A stretch of 11,015 nucleotides of DNA from Elusimicrobiota bacterium (GTDB lineage Bacteria > CG03 > SLGR01 > PWQF01). The number at the start of each line of letters is the position of its first letter. Position 1 is the first letter of the stretch. The position numbers and the translations under genes are program-made. The stretch lies in the NCBI GenBank assembly GCA_003558145.1, contig PWMP01000041.1, forward strand, positions 1-11,015, read 5' to 3'. Shown here one piece after another: positions 1 to 6,910 of the stretch. Under the pieces are notes generated by a model, which had not been told where the DNA came from, searched no databases, and was given only the letters and a program-made list of their open reading frames with translations.

Positions 1-105
1 GGGCGCCTGTGCATAACTGTTTCGGCTCCCGTAAGGGACGAAGGAGACCGGATCCTCGGCGTAGCCGGCATAGATATAAGTTTTGAGGACCTTGTAAAGT
101 TATGA
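1..105 (+). CDS. C-terminal end of a Cache-like sensor-domain protein (partial)
   Basis: The frame is open from the first base to a TGA at 103-105 and gives 34 residues. They contain a SAPVRDEGDR stretch followed by LGVAGIDISFEDL. This pattern (Ser-Ala-Pro-Val, a short turn, then Gly-Val-x-Gly-x-Asp-Ile) is the closing beta-strands of extracytoplasmic Cache/PDC sensor domains, as found in chemoreceptors and sensor kinases. Here the protein ends straight after the Cache fold, with no following transmembrane helix or signalling domain, so it may be a stand-alone or C-terminal Cache protein. Its stop overlaps the malate dehydrogenase start (ATGA), which suggests co-transcription with the metabolic genes. 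The family call rests on a short tail only, and its ligand is unknown. Confidence 0.5.
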   Translation, partial: GRLCITVSAPVRDEGDRILGVAGIDISFEDLVKL

Positions 106-1040
106 AGGTAAGCGTAGTCGGGGCTGGAGCCGTAGGGGGACAGCTTGCCTTTGTCCTGGCCCTTAAGCAGTATCGGCAGATTTCTCTTATAGACACTGCC
201 GAAGGCCTTGCCCGGGGCAAGGCAATGGACATAATGCAGTCCGAACCTGTATGGTGTTTTCCGGGGACCGTTGAAGGGTCAAGCGATTACTCTATTATGG
301 AAGGTTCCTCTGCCGTAGTCATAACTGCGGGTTCGCCGCGTAAGCCCGGAATGACCCGGGAGGACCTGTTTAACATCAATTATTCAATAATTGAGCAGGT
401 TTGCTCCAATATAAAAAAGTATGCGCCGGGCGCCGTGGTTATAGTTATCACAAATCCTCTTGATATTATGACTTACGCCGCGTGGAAGGACACCGGTTTT
501 GATTCTTCAAGAGTGATGGGAATGGGCGGTATGCTTGACAGCGCCAGGTACCGTTATTTTATATCGGAAGTCGCCGGATGCGCGCCGGATGAAGCCGAAG
601 GTGTGGTTGTCGGGCCTCACGGGGAATCAATGATCCCTCTTTCAGGCGCCCGTGCCGCCGGCAAGCCGCTGGAAGAAATTGTGGGGGAAAAAGCGGCTCT
701 CAGGGTAAAGGAAAAGACTGCCGGGGGAGGGAAAGAGATAGTTTCGCTTCTAAAAAGCGGAAGCGCGCATTTTGCCCCGGCTGCCGCTGCTGCCGAGATG
801 ATGGATGCTGTATTTGAAGACAGCGGCAGGGCAATGCCCGCCTGCGTTCTGGCTTCAGGGCTGTGGGATCTGCCTGAAGTATATATAGGCCTTGAAGCAA
901 AGATAGGCAGGGAAGGAGTAAAAGAACTGGTTAAAAGCGATATATCACAAGACGACCTGCAGCTTTTAAAAGGAGCTGCGGACAAGCTTTACAAAAAGCT
1001 GGAAGAACTTGGAATTACGGATTCGGACGGGGGAAAATGA
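102..1040 (+). CDS. mdh: Malate dehydrogenase, LDH-like, NAD-dependent
   Basis: This is a cytoplasmic oxidoreductase interconverting malate and oxaloacetate. The 312-residue length is normal for LDH-like malate dehydrogenases. The Rossmann motif GAGAVG lies at residues 7-12, and Asp31 ends the second strand, as expected for NAD(H) rather than NADP(H). Arg80 and Arg86 in the SPRKPGMTRED loop are the substrate-binding arginines. Arg80 replaces the Gln of lactate dehydrogenases and so supports malate. Asn118 (TNPLD), Asp146 and Arg149 (LDSAR) and catalytic His173 complete the site. The His motif reads GPHGES instead of the usual G-x-HGD-[ST], a mild oddity. The ATG overlaps the upstream stop by 4 bases and has only a distant GAGG (85-88), so initiation may depend on translational coupling. 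It heads the TCA gene run. Confidence 0.93.
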   Translation: MKVSVVGAGAVGGQLAFVLALKQYRQISLIDTAEGLARGKAMDIMQSEPVWCFPGTVEGSSDYSIMEGSSAVVITAGSPRKPGMTREDLFNINYSIIEQVCSNIKKYAPGAVVIVITNPLDIMTYAAWKDTGFDSSRVMGMGGMLDSARYRYFISEVAGCAPDEAEGVVVGPHGESMIPLSGARAAGKPLEEIVGEKAALRVKEKTAGGGKEIVSLLKSGSAHFAPAAAAAEMMDAVFEDSGRAMPACVLASGLWDLPEVYIGLEAKIGREGVKELVKSDISQDDLQLLKGAADKLYKKLEELGITDSDGGK

Positions 1041-2284
1041 AACAGACTCTAACTGAAAAAATAATATCTAATCACGCCGGAAAAAAAGTAAAAGCCGGCG
1101 ATATAGTATTTGCTGATGTTGACAGGGCTTTTGTACAGGACGGGACGGGCCCTCTAACGGTGAAGGTTATTAAGGAGATGGGAAAAGGTCTTGACCGTCC
1201 GGAGCGGAAATATTTCTTTCTTGACCATGCGTCGCCGTCTTCAAAGTCCGAGCTTTCGGACGCCCACAGGGTACTGAGGGATTTTGCCTCTTCAACGGGA
1301 GCTGTTCTTTCCGATGTCGGCAAAGGAATATGTCACCAGCTTGTGGCCGAACAATACGCCCTGCCCGGCGAGCTCATAGTAGGTGCGGATTCCCACACCT
1401 GCACTGCCGGAGGCCTTGGGGCTTTTGCTTCCGGCTTCGGTTCAACGGATATTGCTTTTGCCATGGCTACGGGAAGACTATGGCTAAAGGTTCCGCAGTC
1501 TATAAAGGTCACACTTAACGGAGAGCTCCCCGAAGGAGTATCGGCAAAGGATATTATACTTACACTTATCGGACGCATTTCCGCATCCGGAGCCACTTAT
1601 AAGGCGCTTGAATTTGGCGGTGAAGGAGTTGAGAACCTTTCCGTAGAAAGCCGTCTTACCGTCTGCAATATGGTAATAGAGGCCGGAGCCAAAAACGGCG
1701 TAATGCCGGTTGATGACAAGATAGCCGATTACCTTGAAAAGGAAAGAGGCAGGAAATTTGATTTTGAGAGGCTCAGGGCTGACGAAGGCGCTTCGTACGA
1801 GAGTGAAATAATTATAGATTTAAACGAACTGGAACCTGTGGCGGCAGCGCCTCACTCGGTGGATAACATCAAAAAGCTCAGCCATCTTGAAAAAGAAGAT
1901 ATAAAAGTTGACCAGGTCTTTATAGGTACCTGTACGGGAGGCCGTATTGAGGACCTTGAAGCGGCGGCCCGGATACTGGAAGGGAAGAAAATAAACCCGT
2001 CCACCCGGCTTGCCGTATGCCCGGCTTCCGAACAGGTTTTTTTGAAAGCGCTGGATGCGGGGCTCATAAAGATTTTTACCGAAAGCGGGGGGTTTGTGGT
2101 AACGCCCGGCTGCGGTCCCTGTGTAGGAATACAGGGAGGCGTGTTGGGAAAAGGCGAGGTTTGCCTGTCAACGGCTAACAGGAATTTTAAAGGCCGGATG
2201 GGATGCCCGGAGAGTTTTATTTACCTGGCTTCGCCCCGGGCGGCTGCTGCCTCGTCGCTGGCAGGTAAAATAGTGTCACCTTAA
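1037..2284 (+). CDS. Aconitase/isopropylmalate dehydratase family, large subunit (probable split aconitase)
   Basis: This is the [4Fe-4S]-binding large subunit of a two-subunit hydro-lyase. At 415 residues it has the length of bacterial/archaeal LeuC/HacA proteins, about half of a one-piece aconitase. The cluster ligands are visible: Cys299 in GTCTGGR and Cys359/Cys362 in PGCGPC. The GADSHTCT block (116-123) and the STANRNFKGRMG block (378-389) are family signatures. In the usual SCTNGR motif the Asn is Gly here. Sequence alone cannot separate citrate, isopropylmalate and homocitrate as substrate. The neighbours (mdh, an isocitrate-type dehydrogenase, fumarase) favour citrate/isocitrate, which is an inference from context. 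It starts 4 bases inside mdh (ATGA) with a GGGGG ribosome-binding stretch at 1029-1033. Its small subunit follows after 49 bases. Confidence 0.88.
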   Translation: MKQTLTEKIISNHAGKKVKAGDIVFADVDRAFVQDGTGPLTVKVIKEMGKGLDRPERKYFFLDHASPSSKSELSDAHRVLRDFASSTGAVLSDVGKGICHQLVAEQYALPGELIVGADSHTCTAGGLGAFASGFGSTDIAFAMATGRLWLKVPQSIKVTLNGELPEGVSAKDIILTLIGRISASGATYKALEFGGEGVENLSVESRLTVCNMVIEAGAKNGVMPVDDKIADYLEKERGRKFDFERLRADEGASYESEIIIDLNELEPVAAAPHSVDNIKKLSHLEKEDIKVDQVFIGTCTGGRIEDLEAAARILEGKKINPSTRLAVCPASEQVFLKALDAGLIKIFTESGGFVVTPGCGPCVGIQGGVLGKGEVCLSTANRNFKGRMGCPESFIYLASPRAAAASSLAGKIVSP

Positions 2285-2320
2285 AAATGACAGCATAGGA
2301 TATGTTCTTTTATTGAGACA

Positions 2321-2324
2321 GGAG
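2321..2324 (+). promoter_or_regulatory. Ribosome-binding site deciding the small-subunit start
   Basis: GGAG lies 9 bases before the GTG at 2334. The longer in-frame option, TTG at 2313, has only an AGGA about 12 bases upstream, and its extra seven residues do not resemble the family N-terminus. GTG 2334 is therefore preferred. Confidence 0.6.
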
Positions 2325-2333
2325 TATTTAAAA

Positions 2334-2834
2334 GTGAAAAAAGAGTTAAAGGGAAAAGTTCATAAGTTTGGCCATAATATTTCAACGGACCTTATATGCC
2401 CGGGGAAATATTTTCACCTCAGGTCTGATATTAAAAAACTTGCCGGACATACGCTTGAGGATGCGGACCCGGAGTTTATAAAAAAAGTGCAGCCGGGCGA
2501 CTTTGTGGTTGCCGGCGAGAATTTCGGATGCGGGTCCTCGCGTGAGCACGCCCCTCTTATAATAAAAGAAAGCGGTGTCGGGGCGGTTCTGGCTAAAAGC
2601 TTTGCCAGAATTTTTTTCCGCAATGCCGTTAATATAGGGCTTCCGGTTATGGAAGTTGATACTTCAAGGATGGACAGCGGGGACGAGCTGCTTATAGACG
2701 CCGAAAGCGGCGAAGTTAAAAATCTCAGCAAAGACACTTCAGCCACAGCTACTCCTCTGAGCGGGGTTATGAAGGATATTCTTGAAGCCGGCGGCCTTAA
2801 GGAATATGTTAAGAAAGGGTTTTTAGGTGAGTAA
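2334..2834 (+). CDS. Aconitase/isopropylmalate dehydratase family, small (swivel) subunit
   Basis: This is the mobile small subunit that closes over the Fe-S active site of the large subunit encoded just upstream. From the GTG start it has 166 residues, as expected for archaeal-type LeuD/HacB proteins. The signature GENFGCGSSREHAP lies at 61-74. Its Ser-Ser-Arg contacts substrate carboxylates in the family. The specificity loop after the first strand reads GKYFHLRSD (24-32), differing from the YLRT loop described for methanogen homoaconitase and from the YLV[YM] loop of methanogen isopropylmalate isomerase. That loop type also occurs in other LeuD/DmdB-like proteins, so substrate is assigned by context (idh next door). 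A TTG at 2313 could extend the protein by seven residues. The stop overlaps the next gene's GTG start by 8 bases. Confidence 0.87.
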   Translation: MKKELKGKVHKFGHNISTDLICPGKYFHLRSDIKKLAGHTLEDADPEFIKKVQPGDFVVAGENFGCGSSREHAPLIIKESGVGAVLAKSFARIFFRNAVNIGLPVMEVDTSRMDSGDELLIDAESGEVKNLSKDTSATATPLSGVMKDILEAGGLKEYVKKGFLGE

Positions 2835-3909
2835 ACATAATATTACACTGATACCCGGTGACGGAACCGGTCCGGAAGTTTCTGCGGCCGCCCGTAAATG
2901 CGTTGACGCAACCGGTGTGGATATAAACTGGGAGATTGCTGAAGCCGGAGCGGACGTAATGGAAAAGTTCGGCACCCCTCTGCCGGACGCCGTAATAGAA
3001 TCCATAAGAAAAAACAAGGTTGCGATTAAAGGACCCATTACCACGCCGGTGGGAACGGGTTTCAGGAGCGTTAATGTGGCCATCCGCAAAAAGCTTGACC
3101 TTTACGCCTGCGTGCGCCCCTGCAAATATTATTCCGGGGTAAAGGCGCCCTATGAAGATGTGGACCTGGTGGTTGTCAGGGAAAACACCGAGGATCTGTA
3201 TGCAGGTATAGAGTTTGAAAAGGATTCCGGGGACGCTTCCGATTTTAAAAAATTCCTTAAAGAAAAGAATATAGAAGTCAGGGACGATTCGGGTTTCAGC
3301 ATAAAGCCCATATCGGTTGAAGGGTCCAGGAGGATTGCGGAGTATGCTTTCCGCTACGCTGTAAAACACGGCAGGGACAAGGTGACTGCCGTGCACAAGG
3401 CAAACATAATGAAACATACCGACGGCCTTTTTCTTGAAGTGGCGCGCGGGGTCGCAAAAAGTTATCCGGACATTGAGTTTGAAGACAGGATAGTAGACAA
3501 TATGGCTATGCAGCTGGTGCAGAAACCCCATCTGTATGACGTGATTGTCCTGCCCAATCTTTACGGAGACATAATATCAGACCTGGGGGCTGCTCTTGTG
3601 GGAGGGCTGGGCCTGGCGCCCGGCGCCAACGTGGGAGAGGACTGCGCGGTTTTTGAACCCACGCACGGTTCGGCTCCAAAATACAAGGGAATGAACAAGG
3701 TTAACCCTTCGGCCACGATACTTTCGGCGGTTATGATGCTTCGTCATATAGGGGAGGCGGATGCGGCCGAAAGGCTGGAAAACGCCATAGCGGCTGTTAT
3801 AAAAGAAGGCAGGGATGTTACCTATGACCTTAAATCGTCCCGGCAGGACCCGGCCGCTGCCGGCACAAGCCAGATGGCTGACGCTATATGCAGAAAATTA
3901 AATGAATGA
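2827..3909 (+). CDS. icd: Isocitrate dehydrogenase (decarboxylating), possibly NADP-dependent
   Basis: This enzyme oxidatively decarboxylates isocitrate to 2-oxoglutarate, or runs in reverse if the pathway is reductive. It belongs to the beta-decarboxylating dehydrogenase family; at 360 residues it is shorter than E. coli Icd (about 416). Substrate residues align with E. coli Icd: Ser81 and Asn83 (RSVN), Arg87, Arg97, Arg118, Tyr125 and Lys191. Metal ligands are Asp224, Asp248 and Asp252. The Ser-x-Asn pair argues for isocitrate over isopropylmalate. In HGSAPKYKG (280-288), Lys285-Tyr286 match the E. coli pair that holds the NADP 2'-phosphate, where NAD enzymes usually differ, so NADP use is plausible but unproven. 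The start is GTG, with AAAGGG at 2814-2819 seven bases upstream. It overlaps its upstream neighbour and the fumarase alpha gene by 8 bases each. Confidence 0.9.
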   Translation: MSKHNITLIPGDGTGPEVSAAARKCVDATGVDINWEIAEAGADVMEKFGTPLPDAVIESIRKNKVAIKGPITTPVGTGFRSVNVAIRKKLDLYACVRPCKYYSGVKAPYEDVDLVVVRENTEDLYAGIEFEKDSGDASDFKKFLKEKNIEVRDDSGFSIKPISVEGSRRIAEYAFRYAVKHGRDKVTAVHKANIMKHTDGLFLEVARGVAKSYPDIEFEDRIVDNMAMQLVQKPHLYDVIVLPNLYGDIISDLGAALVGGLGLAPGANVGEDCAVFEPTHGSAPKYKGMNKVNPSATILSAVMMLRHIGEADAAERLENAIAAVIKEGRDVTYDLKSSRQDPAAAGTSQMADAICRKLNE

Positions 3910-4693
3910 AGAAACTTTCGTCAGAAAGCTTTCGGAAGAAATAATAAATTCAACAAGAATTATCCCCGGAACCCTCAAGGAAGCTCTTGAAAAAGCCGGC
4001 GGCAGGGCAGAGGGCCTGGAAAAAGAGGCTCTTAAAAAGATACTTGAAAACTGTAAGATTGCGGCGTCCTCCCGGATACCTGTATGCCAGGATACGGGGG
4101 TTTTTGAAATATGGCTCAATATCGGAAAAGACGCCTGTGTAAAAGGCATTGATTTTAACCGCGCGGTTTCTTCTGCGCTGAAGGATGCTCACGAAAACGG
4201 CGGGCTGCGTAAATCGATGGATCCGGAAATAGCCGGGGCTGTTCATATTTCTTTCCGCCCGGGCAGCAGTATTGAGGCGGTGATAACTCCGCGCGGCTTC
4301 GGCAGCGAGAACTACACGTTCCTGAGAAGCCTCCCGCCGGGCGCTTCGGATAAAGATATAAAGCAGGCCGTGCTGGAAGACGTACAAAAAGCGGCGGCGA
4401 GGCCGTGCCCGCCTTATGTCATAGGCATAGGGCTGGGAGGGACTGCTTCTTCTGCAGTTGAGCTTTCGGCAAAAGCCCTGACCGAAATAAATTTTTCTCC
4501 TTCCGGTTTTGAAAAGGAGATTCTTGATGATATAAACCTCACTGGAACGGGAGGGGGCGGACTGGGCGGTAAATTTACCGCGATAGGCATAAAGATAAAA
4601 AGAATGCCAGCGCATATAGCAGGACTTCCGCTTTGTGTTCATGTCGGTTGCTGGTGCAACCGCATAGGGAGATTTAAAATTGAAACGGATTGA
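3902..4693 (+). CDS. Fumarate hydratase class I, alpha subunit
   Basis: This is the [4Fe-4S]-binding subunit of the oxygen-sensitive, two-subunit fumarase (fumarate + water to malate). At 263 residues it is slightly shorter than the usual ~280. Probable cluster ligands are Cys62 (PVCQDTG), Cys169 (RPCPPY) and Cys250 (VHVGCWCNR). The GFGSEN block (132-137) corresponds to the usual KGGGSEN, with Arg-Gly-Phe replacing Lys-Gly-Gly. The GTGGGGLGGKFTAIG and HIAGLPLCV blocks are typical of the family. The closely related L-tartrate dehydratase TtdA has the same fold, but the TCA neighbours favour fumarase. The ATG lies 8 bases before the end of icd. The last 14 bases overlap the beta-subunit gene, whose ribosome-binding site lies inside this coding region, so the two subunits are probably made in step. 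Confidence 0.9.
   Translation: MNEETFVRKLSEEIINSTRIIPGTLKEALEKAGGRAEGLEKEALKKILENCKIAASSRIPVCQDTGVFEIWLNIGKDACVKGIDFNRAVSSALKDAHENGGLRKSMDPEIAGAVHISFRPGSSIEAVITPRGFGSENYTFLRSLPPGASDKDIKQAVLEDVQKAAARPCPPYVIGIGLGGTASSAVELSAKALTEINFSPSGFEKEILDDINLTGTGGGGLGGKFTAIGIKIKRMPAHIAGLPLCVHVGCWCNRIGRFKIETD
4667..4671 (+). promoter_or_regulatory. Ribosome-binding site for the fumarase beta subunit (TTG start)
   Basis: GGGAG lies 8 bases before the TTG at 4680 and inside the alpha-subunit coding region. It supports the TTG as a real start. The resulting MKRIELPVKS matches the N-terminal beginning expected for the beta family. Confidence 0.6.
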
Positions 4694-5207
4694 ATTGCCC
4701 GTCAAGTCTTTAGATGAGCTCAAAGGGCTCAGGGCCGGAGAGGAAGTTCTTTTAAACGGAGTTATATATACGGCAAGGGATAAAGTGCATCAACTGGCAG
4801 AGTCCGGGAAGGAGGCCTGGCCCTTTGAACTTAAAAACAACGCAGTGTATTACTGCGGGCCTACGCCTTCGGCTGACGGTTTTCCCATGGGCTCCTGCGG
4901 ACCTACTACCTCTTCGCGTATGGATGAATGGGCAGCGAAACTTTACAGCCAGGGTCTGGCTGCCACCATCGGAAAGGGACCGCGCTCCGAAGCAGCGCGC
5001 AGTGCCATAAGTAATGCCGGCGCAGTGTATTTTGCAGCTTTCGGCGGCTGCGGCGCTCTTTACGGCAGCAGGGTAAAAAAAGCCCGGGTGATTGCTTTTG
5101 AGAATCTTGGGCCTCAGGCAGTTTACAGGGTTGAGATAGAGGATTTTCCGGTTGTTGTCGGAATAGGGCCTGCCGGAGATAATATTTTTACGGATTTAAA
5201 CTTTTAG
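4680..5207 (+). CDS. Fumarate hydratase class I, beta subunit
   Basis: This is the C-terminal-type (swivel) subunit that pairs with the alpha subunit just upstream. It has 175 residues, near the normal size for stand-alone beta subunits. Family blocks seen are TARDKVH (31-37, usually TARDAAH), YYCGPTP (57-63), GPTTSSRMD (74-82, substrate contacts), IGKG (97-100) and the GDNIF stretch near the C-terminus. It starts with TTG, supported by a well-placed GGGAG, and overlaps the alpha gene by 14 bases. Tartrate dehydratase TtdB is the main alternative; position between icd and ndk in a TCA gene run favours fumarase. The stop codon lies within the ribosome-binding site of ndk. Confidence 0.9.
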   Translation: MKRIELPVKSLDELKGLRAGEEVLLNGVIYTARDKVHQLAESGKEAWPFELKNNAVYYCGPTPSADGFPMGSCGPTTSSRMDEWAAKLYSQGLAATIGKGPRSEAARSAISNAGAVYFAAFGGCGALYGSRVKKARVIAFENLGPQAVYRVEIEDFPVVVGIGPAGDNIFTDLNF

Positions 5208-5211
5208 GAGG
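5206..5211 (+). promoter_or_regulatory. AGGAGG ribosome-binding site for ndk, overlapping the upstream stop
   Basis: A consensus AGGAGG lies 5 bases before the TTG start at 5217 and shares bases with the fumarase beta stop codon (TAG 5205-5207). It is the strongest ribosome-binding site in the window and compensates for the TTG start. Confidence 0.7.
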
Positions 5212-5216
5212 CCGTT

Positions 5217-5663
5217 TTGCAAAGAACACTTATAATAATAAAGCCTGATGCTTTTATGAAAAAAATTGTGGGAAAAGTTATAAGGCAGTTTGAAGAAGAA
5301 GGTTTTGAAATGCTGGGAACAAAGTTTGTTAAAATGACACCGGAGCAGGCCGGAAAATTTTATATAGAGCATAAAGGCAAATCCTTTTATGAGCCGCTGG
5401 TTAAATTTATGTCTTCCAACCCCTGCCTTGTTACGGTATGGGGAGGCAGTAATGTGATTAAGAGGTCGCGGGCCATTATCGGCAAAACCGACCCGGCAGA
5501 TGCGCAGGGCGGAACCATAAGAGAACGGTGGGCCCGCGACGGCAGGCATAATATAGTACACGGGGCTGATTCCCCGGAGAGCGCGGAAAGGGAAATAGAA
5601 TTTTTCTTCCCCTACGGAGAAGGGCTTTATAAATGGGAGCAAAGGGAATATATAAAGAAATGA
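5217..5663 (+). CDS. ndk: Nucleoside diphosphate kinase
   Basis: This enzyme transfers the gamma-phosphate between nucleoside triphosphates and diphosphates through a phosphohistidine. At 148 residues it has normal length. Lys9 (IKPD), Arg85, Thr91, Arg102, Asn112 and catalytic His115 (NIVHGADS, usually N-x-x-HGSDS) fit the family pattern with a three-residue offset from common numbering. The usual PGTIRGD stretch reads GGTIRERWARDG here, a local variant that leaves the catalytic residues in place. It starts at TTG behind a consensus AGGAGG. Its stop overlaps the preferred acetate kinase start by 4 bases (ATGA). Ndk among TCA genes often accompanies a GTP-forming succinyl-CoA synthetase, but none is visible here. 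Confidence 0.95.
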   Translation: MQRTLIIIKPDAFMKKIVGKVIRQFEEEGFEMLGTKFVKMTPEQAGKFYIEHKGKSFYEPLVKFMSSNPCLVTVWGGSNVIKRSRAIIGKTDPADAQGGTIRERWARDGRHNIVHGADSPESAEREIEFFFPYGEGLYKWEQREYIKK

Positions 5664-6877
5664 AAAAGAATATACTTATTCTGAACTGCGGGAGTTCTTC
5701 GGTAAAGTATGAACTAATGGATATGGATAATTCCTCTATTGTGGCAAACGGATTTATTGAAAGAGTGGGAATGGAAGATGCGGTAATCCACCATCATTAT
5801 ATATGCGGTGAAGGATACAGTGATATTAAAACTTCAAAAAGCATACCCAGGCACCGGGAAGCGATAGAGTTTGTAATGAACCTGCTTATGGATGAGGAAA
5901 TAGGGGTGATAAGCAATATAAAAGATATTTACGGCATAGGCCACCGCGTAGTTCACGGCGGAGAAAAACATACCGAACCGGCATACATAACCGAAGAAGT
6001 AAAAAATGACATAAAAGACTGCATAGACCTTGCTCCCCTGCACAATCCGCATAACCTTACCGGAATAGAGGCTTGCGAAAAGCTGATTCCGGACCATCAT
6101 CAGGTGGCGGTGTTTGACACCGCATTTCACCAGACAATTCCGAATTATACTTATATATACGCTTTGCCGTATGAAGCGTACTCCAAGTACGGAATACGTA
6201 AATACGGATTCCACGGGACTTCCCACAAATATGTGTCAACGCGCGCCGCGGAAATAATAGGCAAGCCCATAGAAAAGCTGAAAATAATATCCTGCCACCT
6301 TGGAAACGGCGCCAGCGCCTGCGCGGTAAAAGAAGGAAAATCCATAGACACATCAATGGGTTTTACCCCCCTTTCCGGGCTTGTAATGGGCACCCGCTGC
6401 GGGGATATAGATCCGGCTGTTCTTCTTTATCTTATGAATAAAGAAGCTTTTTCAGCCCACGAGATGAATGTTATTCTTAACAGGCATTCGGGCCTGTTCG
6501 GCATATCCGGGGTTTCCAGGGATTTCAGGGAAATAATGGAGCATGCCGGGCAAGGGCACGACAGGAGCCGGCTGGCCATAGATATTTTTGCCTACCGGAT
6601 AAAAAAATACATAGGATCTTATGCGTCGGCAATGAACGGACTGGATATTCTTGTATTCACTGCGGGCATAGGGGAAAACTCCGTTGAACTGAGGGAAATG
6701 GTCTGCTCTGATATGGATTTTCTCGGAATAGAGATTGATAAAAAAAACAATGAAAAATATACGGGTACGGAAGGAATCATCTCATCTGCGGATTCAAAGG
6801 TAACTGTGATGACTCTTCCCACGGACGAAGAGCTTATGATAGCAAGAGAGACGCTAAAGGTCATACAGGAGTTATAG
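5660..6877 (+). CDS. ackA: Acetate kinase
   Basis: This kinase interconverts acetyl phosphate + ADP and acetate + ATP, giving substrate-level ATP in fermentation or activating acetate. It has 405 residues from ATG 5660. Active-site residues are Asn9 (LNCGSSS), Arg96 (HRVVHGG), His128, Asp153 (VFDTAFHQTIP), His185 (YGFHGTSH), Arg246 (MGTRCGDIDP) and Glu390 (PTDEEL). HLGNGAS (213-219) and FTAGIGENS (333-341) are the ATP-site blocks. An upstream in-frame ATG at 5633 would add nine residues (MGAKGIYKE). The 5660 start is chosen because it forms a 4-base overlap with ndk and because the family begins right before the ILxLNCGSSS strand. No phosphotransacetylase gene is in view, so the acetyl-CoA link lies elsewhere. 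Confidence 0.95.
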   Translation: MKKNILILNCGSSSVKYELMDMDNSSIVANGFIERVGMEDAVIHHHYICGEGYSDIKTSKSIPRHREAIEFVMNLLMDEEIGVISNIKDIYGIGHRVVHGGEKHTEPAYITEEVKNDIKDCIDLAPLHNPHNLTGIEACEKLIPDHHQVAVFDTAFHQTIPNYTYIYALPYEAYSKYGIRKYGFHGTSHKYVSTRAAEIIGKPIEKLKIISCHLGNGASACAVKEGKSIDTSMGFTPLSGLVMGTRCGDIDPAVLLYLMNKEAFSAHEMNVILNRHSGLFGISGVSRDFREIMEHAGQGHDRSRLAIDIFAYRIKKYIGSYASAMNGLDILVFTAGIGENSVELREMVCSDMDFLGIEIDKKNNEKYTGTEGIISSADSKVTVMTLPTDEELMIARETLKVIQEL

Positions 6878-6887
6878 ATTGAGAGCC

Positions 6888-6902
6888 GTGGCGCGGCGCC
6901 AT
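6888..6902 (+). other. Small GC-rich hairpin between ackA and the redox genes
   Basis: GTGGCG (6888-6893) pairs with CGCCAT (6897-6902) across a 3-base loop, giving six pairs with one G-U. No T-run follows, so it is not a typical intrinsic terminator. It fills much of the 33-base gap ahead of the NuoE-like gene, one of the two widest gaps in the window. It could affect mRNA processing or initiation, or be chance. Confidence 0.3.
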
Positions 6903-6910
6903 CCGGAAAT

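Noticed and set aside
2285..2333. Internal promoter in the gap between the aconitase subunit genes (TTGAGA at 2313)
   Set aside because: No matching -10 element lies 16-18 bases downstream. The gap holds only the small-subunit ribosome-binding site.
2809..3531. Long minus-strand open frame (240 codons) opposite icd
   Set aside because: It is antisense to a full-length enzyme with intact catalytic residues and has no recognisable domain or its own ribosome-binding site.
1037..3909. Leucine-pathway leuC-leuD-leuB cluster
   Set aside because: The dehydrogenase carries the isocitrate-type Ser-x-Asn pair and the neighbours are mdh and fumarase. The possibility is kept for the dehydratase subunits as an alternative substrate, not as the main call.
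3950..4723. Long minus-strand open frame (257 codons) opposite fumarase alpha
   Set aside because: It lies entirely opposite well-supported coding sequence, has a low-complexity aromatic/Arg-rich composition and matches no family I know. It is a shadow of the codon bias on the + strand.
6888..6902. Intrinsic terminator after ackA
   Set aside because: The hairpin stem is only six pairs and is followed by CCGGAAATATG, with no T-run.
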